Notes: generated by a model not told the origin, from the sequence alone. Shown: positions 1 through 6,464, numbered from the stretch's first letter. The stretch: 7,059 nucleotides of DNA from Gammaproteobacteria bacterium (GCA_012513235.1 JAAZCO010000364.1:1-7059); one strand, 5' to 3'. A program made the numbers and translations.

Positions 1-86
1 TCCAGCGCGCCGTAGCTTTGTTTGCGCTCAGCGTGAGCGGCAAATGCCATGAAGAAACTTAAACTTAGAGCTAATAAATAACGCAT
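1..86 (-). CDS. DUF4426 family exported protein, N-terminal fragment
   Basis: This is the 5' end of a minus-strand gene that leaves the window at the left edge; 28 whole codons are visible. The ATG at 86 has a GGAG about 9 bases upstream, overlapping the end of metW, and only 17 bases separate it from the metW stop. The peptide begins with a short basic start (MRY), a hydrophobic stretch of about 13 residues and an AHA|E signal peptidase I site near residue 19, so export to the periplasm is likely. After the cleavage point comes ERKQSYG, which resembles the start of the mature DUF4426 proteins encoded just downstream of metW in pseudomonads. The function of that family is unknown. The family call rests on a short stretch plus gene order; the signal peptide is seen directly. 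Confidence 0.7.
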   Translation of the reverse strand, partial: MRYLLALSLSFFMAFAAHAERKQSYGAL

Positions 87-103
87 AGGAAAAACTCCGT
101 GAG

Positions 104-706
104 TTAACGAGCATTGGCTCCAGTGACGCGGTAAATACCGATTTCACCGAGCAAGTTGGGCCAAATTCGATTGCCAAGGTTGTGCTGATGATCTCGGTCC
201 ACCGCCAGACGATCGAGGACTGTCATCTGCATGTCACTACACAATGCTTCAAAATCAGCAAAAGTACAAAAATGAATATTAGGTGTGTTGTACCAGGTGT
301 AAGGTAAAAAGTCTGAGACCGGCATCCGGCCCTTATGGGCTAAATACCACCGGCAGCGCCAGTGGCCAAAGTTGGGGAAGGTGATAATGCAAGTGCGACC
401 AACACGGAGCATTTCTTGCAAAATTTTATCGGGGTAATGCACCACTTGCAGGGCTTGGGTCATCACCACCACATCAAAGCTGTCGTCGGCAAAGTTACCT
501 AAACCCAGGTCTAGGTTTTGCTCAATGACATTGACGCCCTTATCAATGCAGGCAGCAATATTGTCAGGATCAATTTCTAAACCGTAACCGGTCACATTTC
601 TGTGCTCTTGCAACCAAGAGAGAAGCTCACCATTACCGCAGCCTAAATCCAGCACGCGGCTGTTGGCCGGAATCCATTGTTGAATAATTTCTAAATCGGC
701 TCTCAT
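104..706 (-). CDS. metW: MetW, methionine biosynthesis methyltransferase-like protein
   Basis: This 200-residue protein has a class I S-adenosylmethionine-dependent methyltransferase fold. Motif I, VLDLGCGNG, lies at residues 18-26, and an acidic residue ending the second strand is at Glu44 (GYGLEID). Conserved MetW stretches follow, including DVVVMTQALQ, FPNFGHWRCRWYL and PYTWYNTPNIHFCT. In Pseudomonas putida metW is needed together with metX for making methionine from homoserine; its exact reaction is not settled, and a role supporting MetX is the usual view. I chose the ATG at 706 over an in-frame GTG at 721: it gives the family start MRADLEII and has GAGG five bases upstream. That GAGG overlaps the metX stop codon (TGAGG), and the gap to metX is 7 bases, so translation is probably coupled. 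The protein is cytoplasmic. Confidence 0.93.
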   Translation of the reverse strand: MRADLEIIQQWIPANSRVLDLGCGNGELLSWLQEHRNVTGYGLEIDPDNIAACIDKGVNVIEQNLDLGLGNFADDSFDVVVMTQALQVVHYPDKILQEMLRVGRTCIITFPNFGHWRCRWYLAHKGRMPVSDFLPYTWYNTPNIHFCTFADFEALCSDMQMTVLDRLAVDRDHQHNLGNRIWPNLLGEIGIYRVTGANAR

Positions 707-713
707 AAGTGCC

Positions 714-1853
714 TCACACACTGATGCGGTTCATATAACCGCCAAATGCTTGCAGGTAACGTGGGATTGGCATTAAAAACGCATCATGCCCTTGTGGGGC
801 GTCAATATCTAAATAAGACACGTTTTTCTTGGCATCCATCAACGCATCGACAATTTCTTTAGAGCGGGCAGGGGAGAAACGCCAGTCTGTGGTGAAAGAA
901 ATCAGATAGAAATTAGCCTGAGCCTGGGCAAAGGTAGCCGATAAATCGCCGCCGTGTGCCGCGGCTGGATCAAAGTAATCCAAGGCTTTAGTCATAAGCA
1001 GGTAAGTATTGGCATCAAAACTGTTGGAGAACTGCTCGCCTTGATAGCGTAAATAGCTTTCGACTTGGAACTCAACATTATGAAAATCATAATTGAGACG
1101 CTCAGCTTTTAACTCGCGACCAAATTTCTCGCCCATCGAATCATCAGACAAGTAAGTGATATGTCCCACCATGCGTGCTAATGACAAGCCGCGCTTGGGG
1201 ATTGTGCCTTCATCGGTAAAGTTTCCAGCATGGAAATCAGGGTCGGTAATAATGGCTTGGCGAGCGACTTCATTAAAAGCAATATTTTGCGCTGATAAGC
1301 GTGGTGCTGCAGCAATCGAGATGCAGTTACGAATACGCTCTGGGTAACTGATAGTCCATTGCAGCGCTTGCATACCGCCGAGGCTGCCGCCGACCACTGC
1401 CGCCCATTGTGCAATACCTAAACGATCAGCAAGACGAGCTTGGCTATGCACCCAGTCTTCCACTGTCATCATGGGGAAGTGTGCGCCATACACCTTACCG
1501 GTTTTGGGATTGATGGTGTTAGGCCCAGTCGAGCCATGGCAACCACCTAAATTATTAGGCGAGACGACAAAGAACTTATTGGTATCAATGGGCTTGCCCG
1601 GACCAATGCAGGTGTCCCACCAGCCCGGCTTGCGATCATCGGCATGATGATAACCTGCCGCGTGATGGGTGCCTGATAGCGCATGGCAAATCAGCACCGC
1701 ATTGCTAGCAGTGGCATTGAGCTCACCATAGGTTTCATACACCAACTCGTATTCGTCGAGTGTACGACCGCAGGCTAATTGCAGCGGCTGATCAAAAGCC
1801 GCCACTTGCGGCTTGACCAAGCCGACAGAATCTATAGGGAACACGGAAGACAC
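714..1853 (-). CDS. metX: Homoserine O-acyltransferase, probably O-succinyltransferase (MetX)
   Basis: This 379-residue alpha/beta hydrolase-fold enzyme transfers an acyl group from acyl-CoA to the hydroxyl of L-homoserine, the committed step towards methionine; the ester is then sulfhydrylated. The nucleophile is Ser157 in the GGSLGGMQ elbow, with Asp323 (TTDWRFSP) and His356 (QGHDAF) completing the triad. Pseudomonas enzymes of this type use succinyl-CoA. Arg325, two residues after the catalytic Asp, is at the position linked to acyl-CoA choice as I recall it, and supports succinyl. I chose the GTG at 1853 because it aligns exactly with the family N-terminus (four residues before FP) and gives the family length of 379; GGAGAG lies upstream. 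The TTG at 1868 is in frame but sits inside the Shine-Dalgarno. metW follows after 7 bases. The 177 bp upstream gap suggests its own promoter. Confidence 0.95.
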   Translation of the reverse strand: MSSVFPIDSVGLVKPQVAAFDQPLQLACGRTLDEYELVYETYGELNATASNAVLICHALSGTHHAAGYHHADDRKPGWWDTCIGPGKPIDTNKFFVVSPNNLGGCHGSTGPNTINPKTGKVYGAHFPMMTVEDWVHSQARLADRLGIAQWAAVVGGSLGGMQALQWTISYPERIRNCISIAAAPRLSAQNIAFNEVARQAIITDPDFHAGNFTDEGTIPKRGLSLARMVGHITYLSDDSMGEKFGRELKAERLNYDFHNVEFQVESYLRYQGEQFSNSFDANTYLLMTKALDYFDPAAAHGGDLSATFAQAQANFYLISFTTDWRFSPARSKEIVDALMDAKKNVSYLDIDAPQGHDAFLMPIPRYLQAFGGYMNRISV

Positions 1854-1880
1854 GGCAACTCTCTCCAAAGTAAGAGACGC

Positions 1881-1909
1881 AGTCTAAAGAGCCTAGCCAG
1901 TCGCGGCAA
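1881..1909 (-). promoter_or_regulatory. Candidate sigma-70 promoter for metX-metW
   Basis: Reading leftward, TTGCCG (1904-1909) is followed after 17 bases by TAGACT (1881-1886). The -10 matches the consensus at four of six positions and the -35 at three. It would place transcription start about 20 bases before the metX GTG. The match is modest; the 177 bp gap between yggU and metX is the main reason to expect a promoter here. Confidence 0.28.
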
Positions 1910-1934
1910 GTCGTATGCAGTATTGCGCGGGTAT

Positions 1935-1963
1935 TGACTGTTGATCGGACTTTTGAACAGTCA
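1935..1963. repeat. Inverted repeat upstream of metX
   Basis: TGACTGTT (1935-1942) is exactly complementary to AACAGTCA (1956-1963), with a 13-base spacer. No T-run follows on either strand, so it does not look like a terminator. Its place upstream of metX, about 26 bp behind the candidate -35, would suit an operator. A chance occurrence cannot be excluded. Confidence 0.4.
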
Positions 1964-2030
1964 GCGTATGCATGTTCAGCAACGATTGAGGCTAGAAACT
2001 TATGGGCTTACATCTGTAATGCAGTTAATT

Positions 2031-2330
2031 TTAAGTTGCTAAGTGAGCAAACTCAACTGCATCGGGAAACTGTTTAGGTGCAGTAATACGCACACGTTTT
2101 TGACGCGATAATTCGCCACTTTCAATCTGTACTGCATGTTTAGGGACGGCAAAAGCCTTGCTTAAAAAAGTAATAAGTTGCGTATTAGCTTTACCGTCCA
2201 CCGGCGGTGCATTGAGGCGAATTTTAATTCGCTCACCGTGCTCGCCGGCAAACTCACTGCGTTTGGCACCCGGTTGCAAATGACAGAATAAAACCAAGTC
2301 ATCACCGTCCCAGTGCACATATTGCGTCAT
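2031..2330 (-). CDS. yggU: DUF167 (UPF0235, YggU-type) protein
   Basis: This 99-residue protein belongs to the small DUF167/YggU family of unknown function. The family signature is plain: LQPGAKRSEF near residues 18-27 and IRLNAPPVDGKANTQLI near residues 37-53, the second being the most conserved block. Length is normal for the family, with no signal peptide or membrane segment, so it is probably cytoplasmic. The ATG at 2330 overlaps the yggT stop (ATGA), and there is only a weak GGTGAG about 9 bases upstream, so translation is probably coupled to yggT. In many gammaproteobacteria yggU and yggT sit together next to proC, as here. That clustering is conserved but has not given a clear function. 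Confidence 0.92.
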   Translation of the reverse strand: MTQYVHWDGDDLVLFCHLQPGAKRSEFAGEHGERIKIRLNAPPVDGKANTQLITFLSKAFAVPKHAVQIESGELSRQKRVRITAPKQFPDAVEFAHLAT

Positions 2331-2932
2331 AGAAATGGACTCACCAAAGTACGGATTTGACCAGTTAAGCCGCTACTGATGGCTAAATTGCCTAAGACAA
2401 AGCGCTCTAGTAAATTTATTGCAATAAAAGCGAAAATCGGCGAAATATCAATACCGCCAAGGTCAGGTAAGAAACGACGAATTTGCGCCAAGAGAGGCTC
2501 GCAAATTTGATAAGTCAACTGTGCGCCAGGGTTGTTACTGCCCGGTGCCACCCAAGATAAAATCACGCTAATAATTAAGGCAAAGAAAAAGATTTTCAAA
2601 AATAAGCCAGCAACTGAAATTAAGCTCCAGGCTAAAATGTTTGGCAGCAACTGCATAATTGGCAGGCCCACAAGGGCAAGCACAATGCCAATGAGTGCAA
2701 ACTGCAGAACCAACACCAGTACCAGCCCAGCTAGATCAATACCAGCCACGCTGGGAATGACTCGGCGCAGCGGTGCCAGTAATGGTTGTGTGGCTTTAAC
2801 GGTAAATTGGCACAGTGGATTATAAAAATCCGCGCGCACCAGTTGCAGAATAAAACGCAGCAGGGCGACCATTAAGTACAGTTGGCCCAGCGTTTGTAGA
2901 ATATAAATAAATGCTTCAGTCAGTCCTGACAT
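2327..2932 (-). CDS. yggT: YggT family integral membrane protein
   Basis: This 201-residue protein consists of two copies of the YggT domain. The internal duplication is visible: a stretch at residues 49-66 (QPLLAPLRR..P..AGID) and one at 145-162 (EPLLAQIRR.LP.LGGID) share most positions, 96 residues apart. Each is flanked by strongly hydrophobic segments, at about 7-31, 66-90, 98-128 and 164-186, so it is an inner-membrane protein. The family has been linked to osmotic tolerance and membrane protein function in some bacteria, but the mechanism is not established. AGAGG lies five bases before the ATG and overlaps the proC stop codon; the gap to proC is 9 bases, and the 3' end overlaps yggU by 4 bases. 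It is part of a tight proC-yggT-yggU unit. Confidence 0.94.
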   Translation of the reverse strand: MSGLTEAFIYILQTLGQLYLMVALLRFILQLVRADFYNPLCQFTVKATQPLLAPLRRVIPSVAGIDLAGLVLVLVLQFALIGIVLALVGLPIMQLLPNILAWSLISVAGLFLKIFFFALIISVILSWVAPGSNNPGAQLTYQICEPLLAQIRRFLPDLGGIDISPIFAFIAINLLERFVLGNLAISSGLTGQIRTLVSPFL

Positions 2933-2941
2933 AAGGGCCTC

Positions 2942-3760
2942 TTATTCGCTAAGTTGTTGAGCAAGTTCATGGGAGCGGTTGGCCGCGCTGCGTACAGCCG
3001 CTTCAACCAACTCACTAAAGCCACCGGCTTGGAAGGTGTTAATCGCCGCCTCTGTGGTGCCGTTCGGCGAGGTGACTTGTTGGCGCAGTTGGGTAGCGTC
3101 TAGGCTACTTTGGCAGGCCATAGTAGAAGCGCCTTGCGCTGTGTATTGCGCTAACTGTGCAGCTGTTGCTGGTGGCAAGCCCAGCTTAACACCGGCTTGA
3201 GTCATGGCTTCAATCAGCAGGAAGAAGTACGCAGGGCCACTGCCAGATACCGCAGTCACGGCATCAATTAATTGTTCAGAATCCAGCCACAAAGCTAAAC
3301 CCACTGCGGACAGCAGTTGCTCAGCTTGCTCACGCTGCAACGCAGAGACCTGCTCCATGGCATACAAACCACTCACACCTTGCTGGATCAGTGAGGGGGT
3401 ATTGGGCATGCAGCGCACAATACTTTGCACACCCAGCCATTGGCTGAGGCTCTGGCAGGTTACGCCGGCCGCAATCGAAATAATCAGTTGTTGCGGGTTA
3501 ATAAAGGGGGCTAACTGCTCACACACGTGGTGCATCACTTGTGGCTTCACAGCGAGGACGATGATATCGGCATCTTGGACAGCTAAGCCATTTTCACTAA
3601 AGGTCTGCACACCGTATTGGCTGTGTAACGCTTCAAGTTGTGCGACACCTGGATCGCTGGCGCGAATCATCGCCGCGGGTACGCCTTGCTTGCATAAACC
3701 ACCAATGATGCTGGCTGCCATATTGCCAGCCCCGATAAACGTAATCTGTGTGTTACCCAC
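2942..3760 (-). CDS. proC: Pyrroline-5-carboxylate reductase
   Basis: This 272-residue cytoplasmic enzyme reduces 1-pyrroline-5-carboxylate to L-proline with NAD(P)H, the last step of proline synthesis. The Rossmann motif FIGAGNMA is at residues 8-15, VKPQ at 71-74, RCMPNTP at 116-122, the SGSGPAYFF segment at 162-170 and the P5C reductase signature VTSPNGTTEAAI at 219-230. Length is normal. The start is a GTG at 3760, preceded by AGAGGAG with about 9 bases of spacing; no nearby ATG would keep the Rossmann strand. It is the first gene of the leftward proC-yggT-yggU unit. In P. aeruginosa yggS lies immediately upstream of proC; here the upstream stretch is non-coding up to the divergent pilT. 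Confidence 0.96.
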   Translation of the reverse strand: MGNTQITFIGAGNMAASIIGGLCKQGVPAAMIRASDPGVAQLEALHSQYGVQTFSENGLAVQDADIIVLAVKPQVMHHVCEQLAPFINPQQLIISIAAGVTCQSLSQWLGVQSIVRCMPNTPSLIQQGVSGLYAMEQVSALQREQAEQLLSAVGLALWLDSEQLIDAVTAVSGSGPAYFFLLIEAMTQAGVKLGLPPATAAQLAQYTAQGASTMACQSSLDATQLRQQVTSPNGTTEAAINTFQAGGFSELVEAAVRSAANRSHELAQQLSE

Positions 3761-3794
3761 GTGGTTAAGCTCCTCTAGCGTTAATACTGCAAAA

Positions 3795-3813
3795 TATAGT
3801 GGTATAAACTATA
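3795..3813. repeat. Short inverted repeat in the proC promoter region
   Basis: TATAGT (3795-3800) and ACTATA (3808-3813) form a 6 bp inverted repeat with a 7-base spacer, about 35-50 bp upstream of the proC GTG. The arms double as -10-like hexamers on the minus strand. It could be an operator over the promoter, but in AT-rich DNA a repeat this short is easily due to chance. Confidence 0.25.
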
Positions 3814-4003
3814 GGTTTAATTGAATTGTTGCATGCGCTGGTTAAATATACCTGCAGATTGTGCTGCAATTTAGTTATTTGCGCAAAATACAGCTGTGCT
3901 TGTTGGTGATTCAAATGGTGCTGGGCGGTTTTGCTCTTGTTGCTGGATGCCAGCGTTGTGCTTTAAGGCTCTTTTCTTGCGTGTGATGGCAGTTTACTGA
4001 TTA

Positions 4004-4033
4004 TTGTCTGCTATCGTATGCAGCATTTATAAC
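4004..4033 (+). promoter_or_regulatory. Candidate sigma-70 promoter for pilT
   Basis: TTGTCT (4004-4009) is followed after 18 bases by TATAAC (4028-4033), matching the consensus at four and five of six positions. It would give a start near 4040 and a leader of about 54 bases before the pilT ATG. No strong hairpin lies between it and the gene. Confidence 0.45.
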
Positions 4034-4093
4034 CTGCTGTATATCGCCAGCAAATACCGCGATGCAATGGCTTGCTGAACCTTGGGGAATGTT

Positions 4094-5128
4094 ATGGATA
4101 TTACTGAACTGTTGGCATTTGGCGCGAAACAAGGCGCATCAGACTTACATTTATCTGCGGGCTTGCCGCCGATGATCCGTGTGGACGGAGATGTACGTCG
4201 CATCAACTTGCCAGCGATGGGACAGAAACAAGTTCATGATTTGATTTATGACATTATGAACGACAAGCAGCGCAAGGATTATGAAGAGTTTTTAGAAACC
4301 GACTTTTCTTTTGAAGTGCCGGGTATTGCACGCTTTCGAGTGAATGCCTTTCATCAAAACCGCGGTGCGGCGGCGGTTTTTCGTACCATTCCATCTAAAG
4401 TTTTAACCATGGATGATTTAGGTTTAGGCAAGGTGTTTCGTGATGTGGCCGATATGCCGCGTGGTTTGATTTTAGTTGCAGGCCCGACGGGTTCGGGTAA
4501 ATCTACAACATTAGCGGCGATGGTCGATTACCTCAACTCCACCAAGTATCAACATATTCTCACCGTAGAAGACCCAATTGAGTTTGTGCATGAATCGAAA
4601 AAAAGCCTGATTAACCAGCGTGAAGTGCACCGCGATACCCACAGCTTTAATCAAGCCTTGCGTTCAGCATTGCGTGAAGACCCTGATGTGATTTTTGTCG
4701 GTGAGTTGCGTGACTTAGAAACCATTCGTTTGGCTTTGACTGCTGCGGAAACCGGGCACTTAGTCTTTGGTACCTTGCATACTACATCGGCGGCCAAGAC
4801 CATTGACCGTATTGTGGATGTGTTCCCTGCGGACGAGAAACCTATGGTGCGCTCGATGCTGTCCGAGTCGTTGCAAGCGGTGATTTCGCAAGTGTTGTTG
4901 AAAAAAATTGGCGGTGGGCGTGTGGCTGCGCATGAAATTATGCTGGGTACTTTAGCCATTCGTAACTTGATCCGTGAAGATAAAGTAGCGCAAATGTATT
5001 CAGCCATTCAAACCGGTGGCGCTTTAGGTATGCAGACGTTAGACAGCTGTTTAAAAGGCTTAGTCAGTCAGGGTTTGATTACTCAAGAAACAGCGCGGGA
5101 AAAAGCTAAGACGCCAGAGAATTTCTAA
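4094..5128 (+). CDS. pilT: Type IV pilus retraction ATPase PilT
   Basis: This 344-residue hexameric secretion-type ATPase powers depolymerisation of type IV pili at the inner membrane, driving twitching motility and DNA uptake. The N-terminal PAS-like part carries the family start MDITELLAF and SDLHLS. The core has Walker A GPTGSGKST at 130-138 (Lys136), the Asp box TVEDPIEF with catalytic Glu163, Walker B ending in Glu204 (FVGELRD) and the His box with His222 and His229. The C-terminal AIRNLIRE motif at 288-295, needed for retraction in P. aeruginosa PilT, is intact. Numbering matches the Pseudomonas protein without gaps. I chose the ATG at 4094 (GGGGA upstream) over the TTG at 4082, which would add four atypical residues. 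The usual partner pilU is not the next gene; a cytochrome gene is. Confidence 0.97.
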   Translation: MDITELLAFGAKQGASDLHLSAGLPPMIRVDGDVRRINLPAMGQKQVHDLIYDIMNDKQRKDYEEFLETDFSFEVPGIARFRVNAFHQNRGAAAVFRTIPSKVLTMDDLGLGKVFRDVADMPRGLILVAGPTGSGKSTTLAAMVDYLNSTKYQHILTVEDPIEFVHESKKSLINQREVHRDTHSFNQALRSALREDPDVIFVGELRDLETIRLALTAAETGHLVFGTLHTTSAAKTIDRIVDVFPADEKPMVRSMLSESLQAVISQVLLKKIGGGRVAAHEIMLGTLAIRNLIREDKVAQMYSAIQTGGALGMQTLDSCLKGLVSQGLITQETAREKAKTPENF

Positions 5129-5178
5129 AATTTTTTTGTTTGATAAATATGACTGAGTTAAAGGGTAGGGAGTTGATT

Positions 5179-5868
5179 ATGGGACAAAAAATACGCGTCT
5201 GGGATGGACCATTACGAATTTTTCATTGGTTATTGGTGATCAGTGTGACGACCGCTTTATATACGGGTTGGGCCGGCGGTGGCTTGATTGATTGGCATGC
5301 GCGAGCGGGCTTAGCCATTATTGGTTTACTGAGCTTTCGCTTGGCGTGGTTATTGTTAGGTTCAACCTATGCACGTTTATCAACTTTATTGTGTTCGTTG
5401 TTGCAGTTGCCGCAATATCTGAGGGGCGATTGGCGCCAGTTAGGTCATAACCCTTTGGGTGTGTTATCGGTGTTTGCGATGCTGGGTATGCTGGGTTGGC
5501 AGGCGGTGAGCGGCCTGTTTACCAATGATGATATTGCCTTTACCGGGCCTTTATATAAATTGGTCGGCAGCAGTCTTAGTGCAGAGATTACCAGTCTGCA
5601 TAAGCTCGGATTCTGGATTATTATTGCTCTGATTACCGTGCATATTTTGGCCATTGTGTTGCACGCGGTGCTGAAAAAGCACAACTTGGTCAAGCCGATG
5701 ATCACCGGTACCACTGAGCAAGAATATCCAGAGCAAAAACCAGCGCAAGGCGGGCATTGGTTAGCTTTTGTATGTGCCTTAGCGATTGCTTTAGGTGCAG
5801 TGTATTTAGCCTCAGGTGAATGGCAAAGTAAGCCGCCGCCAGCGCCAGTATCTGCACCTGCTTGGTAA
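5179..5868 (+). CDS. Cytochrome b561 family membrane protein
   Basis: This 229-residue integral membrane protein has the di-heme cytochrome b561 / Ni-Fe hydrogenase b-type subunit fold (PF01292). It opens with the typical RVWDGPLRIFHW. Hydrophobic segments lie at about 14-33, 40-61, 93-113 and 134-156, with a fifth at 184-202 followed by a proline-rich tail. Likely heme-ligand histidines are His16, His40, His131 and His145 or His152; I infer these by position. Such proteins pass electrons between the quinone pool and periplasmic c-type cytochromes or other partners. The ATG at 5179 has AGGGAG about 6 bases upstream; in-frame starts at 5140 (TTG) and 5149 (ATG) lack one. It begins 50 bases after pilT with no clear terminator between, so some read-through is possible. 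The convergent cytochrome c' gene is a plausible redox partner. Confidence 0.88.
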   Translation: MGQKIRVWDGPLRIFHWLLVISVTTALYTGWAGGGLIDWHARAGLAIIGLLSFRLAWLLLGSTYARLSTLLCSLLQLPQYLRGDWRQLGHNPLGVLSVFAMLGMLGWQAVSGLFTNDDIAFTGPLYKLVGSSLSAEITSLHKLGFWIIIALITVHILAIVLHAVLKKHNLVKPMITGTTEQEYPEQKPAQGGHWLAFVCALAIALGAVYLASGEWQSKPPPAPVSAPAW

Positions 5869-5890
5869 GATGGCAAAGATTACAGGCAAT

Positions 5891-5933
5891 AAAAAAGGTC
5901 GCCGATTCTAGATTAGAGTTGGCGACCTTTTTA
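5891..5933. terminator. Bidirectional Rho-independent terminator
   Basis: GGTCGCC (5897-5903) pairs exactly with GGCGACC (5921-5927), flanked by six A upstream and five T downstream, so it can end transcription on either strand. The 17-base interior also pairs (TCTA at 5907-5910 with TAGA at 5914-5917, plus neighbouring A-T and G-T pairs), giving a nearly continuous stem of about 14 bp with a 3-base loop. It lies between the convergent b561 and cytochrome c' genes and probably serves both. Confidence 0.92.
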
Positions 5934-5960
5934 CATCAAACTAAGGTGCGGATGGGCAGC

Positions 5961-6428
5961 TTAGTCCATACGATATTTGTCGTGGCAACCTTTGCAGCTT
6001 TTACCTGCAGCGCCAAATGCAGCAACGATTTGTGCTTTGTCGCCAGTCTCAGCAGCAGCAGCTAATTCGTTCGCTGCTTTGTTGAAAGCGATACCAACTT
6101 TGGTCACGCCTTCACGGTCAGTAAACATTTCTGGCTTAACGCGTGTTTTGGTATCGCCAATGCTTTTCTCAGTGCCAGGACCAAAGAGTGCGCCCATACC
6201 TGAGTTTGCGGTTGCAGCGATGCTGTTAGCAGCAGCTTGTACTTGTGCTGGATCCCAAGCAACGCTTTCGTCAATGGCCATGGCTTTGATTTTGCCCATG
6301 TTCCAGCTCATAAAGCTGTAGCCAGCCTTACGGTATTTAATTTGATCTTCAGGATCAACTTGTGCGCTAGCGCTTAAGCTCGCAGTTAAAAACATAGCAG
6401 CTAAGCCGCCAATCATCAGGTTCTTCAT
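5961..6428 (-). CDS. Cytochrome c' (periplasmic, class II c-type cytochrome)
   Basis: This 155-residue precursor is a cytochrome c'. It starts with a signal peptide (MKN, hydrophobic core, ASA|Q cleavage after about Ala22), so it is periplasmic. The heme-binding motif CKGCH sits at the C-terminal end, residues 145-149, as expected for class II cytochromes, with axial His149. Arg153, four residues later, matches the conserved proximal arginine (Arg124 of the Alcaligenes protein) involved in proximal NO binding. Near the mature N-terminus, KYRKAGYSFM aligns with KYRQSALTLM of the Alcaligenes protein, placing Tyr37 where that protein has the distal Leu16. The family binds NO and CO and is linked to NO protection. 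GGAGAG lies 7 bases before the ATG. It converges on the cytochrome b561 gene across a shared terminator. I give no symbol, as usage varies (cycP, cycA). Confidence 0.93.
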   Translation of the reverse strand: MKNLMIGGLAAMFLTASLSASAQVDPEDQIKYRKAGYSFMSWNMGKIKAMAIDESVAWDPAQVQAAANSIAATANSGMGALFGPGTEKSIGDTKTRVKPEMFTDREGVTKVGIAFNKAANELAAAAETGDKAQIVAAFGAAGKSCKGCHDKYRMD

Positions 6429-6464
6429 CAGGGTCTCTCCTTTAGCGCAACATATCCCTATTTA

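Larger units (their letters stand above)
3761..4093. other. Divergent intergenic region proC/pilT, no gene
   Basis: These 333 bases separate the proC and pilT starts. I see no coding sequence; only short frames without a Shine-Dalgarno occur, for example about 23 codons from 3915. The proC side (3781-3860) is AT-rich and holds several -10-like hexamers on the minus strand (TATATT at 3795-3800 region, TATAGT at 3808-3813), none with a good -35. A short inverted repeat lies at 3795-3813 and a pilT promoter candidate at 4004-4033. The yggS gene known from this position in Pseudomonas is absent, and I find no recognisable remnant of it. Confidence 0.7.

Noticed and set aside
1156..1414. Open frames on both strands inside metX
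   Set aside because: They overlap a strongly conserved gene in other frames, have no recognisable domain, and are the usual by-product of coding sequence.
2006..2021. TTACA/TGTAA hairpin just after yggU as a terminator
   Set aside because: The stem is only 5 bp with a 2-base loop and no T-run follows in the direction of transcription.
2532..2825. Plus-strand open frame antisense to yggT
   Set aside because: It is a mirror of a conserved gene, without a Shine-Dalgarno or domain.
2979..3824. Plus-strand open frames antisense to proC (2979-3200 and 3204-3824)
   Set aside because: The protein products are rich in Cys, Ser and Trp without any family resemblance and mirror the conserved proC frame. 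The second runs into the proC promoter region, but that adds no support.
1911..4023. Ten-base match TCGTATGCAG upstream of both metX and pilT
   Set aside because: Ten-base matches are expected several times by chance in a 7 kb window, and the two copies differ in position relative to their genes.
4651..5007. Minus-strand open frame inside pilT
   Set aside because: It is antisense to the conserved ATPase core and shows no domain.
5115..5150. Possible terminator after pilT at the T-run
   Set aside because: The seven T at 5131-5137 have no adequate GC-rich hairpin before them; only a few A-T pairs can form.
5445..6321. Open frames antisense to the b561 gene (5445-5876, 5551-5757) and to the cytochrome c' gene (5862-6065, 5977-6321)
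   Set aside because: The first pair opposes a clear membrane protein. One of the second pair crosses the strong terminator, and none has a recognisable product.
6440..6462. Sigma-54 promoter for the cytochrome c' gene
   Set aside because: A GG-N10-GC spacing exists, but the surrounding TGGCAC and TTGCT context is missing.
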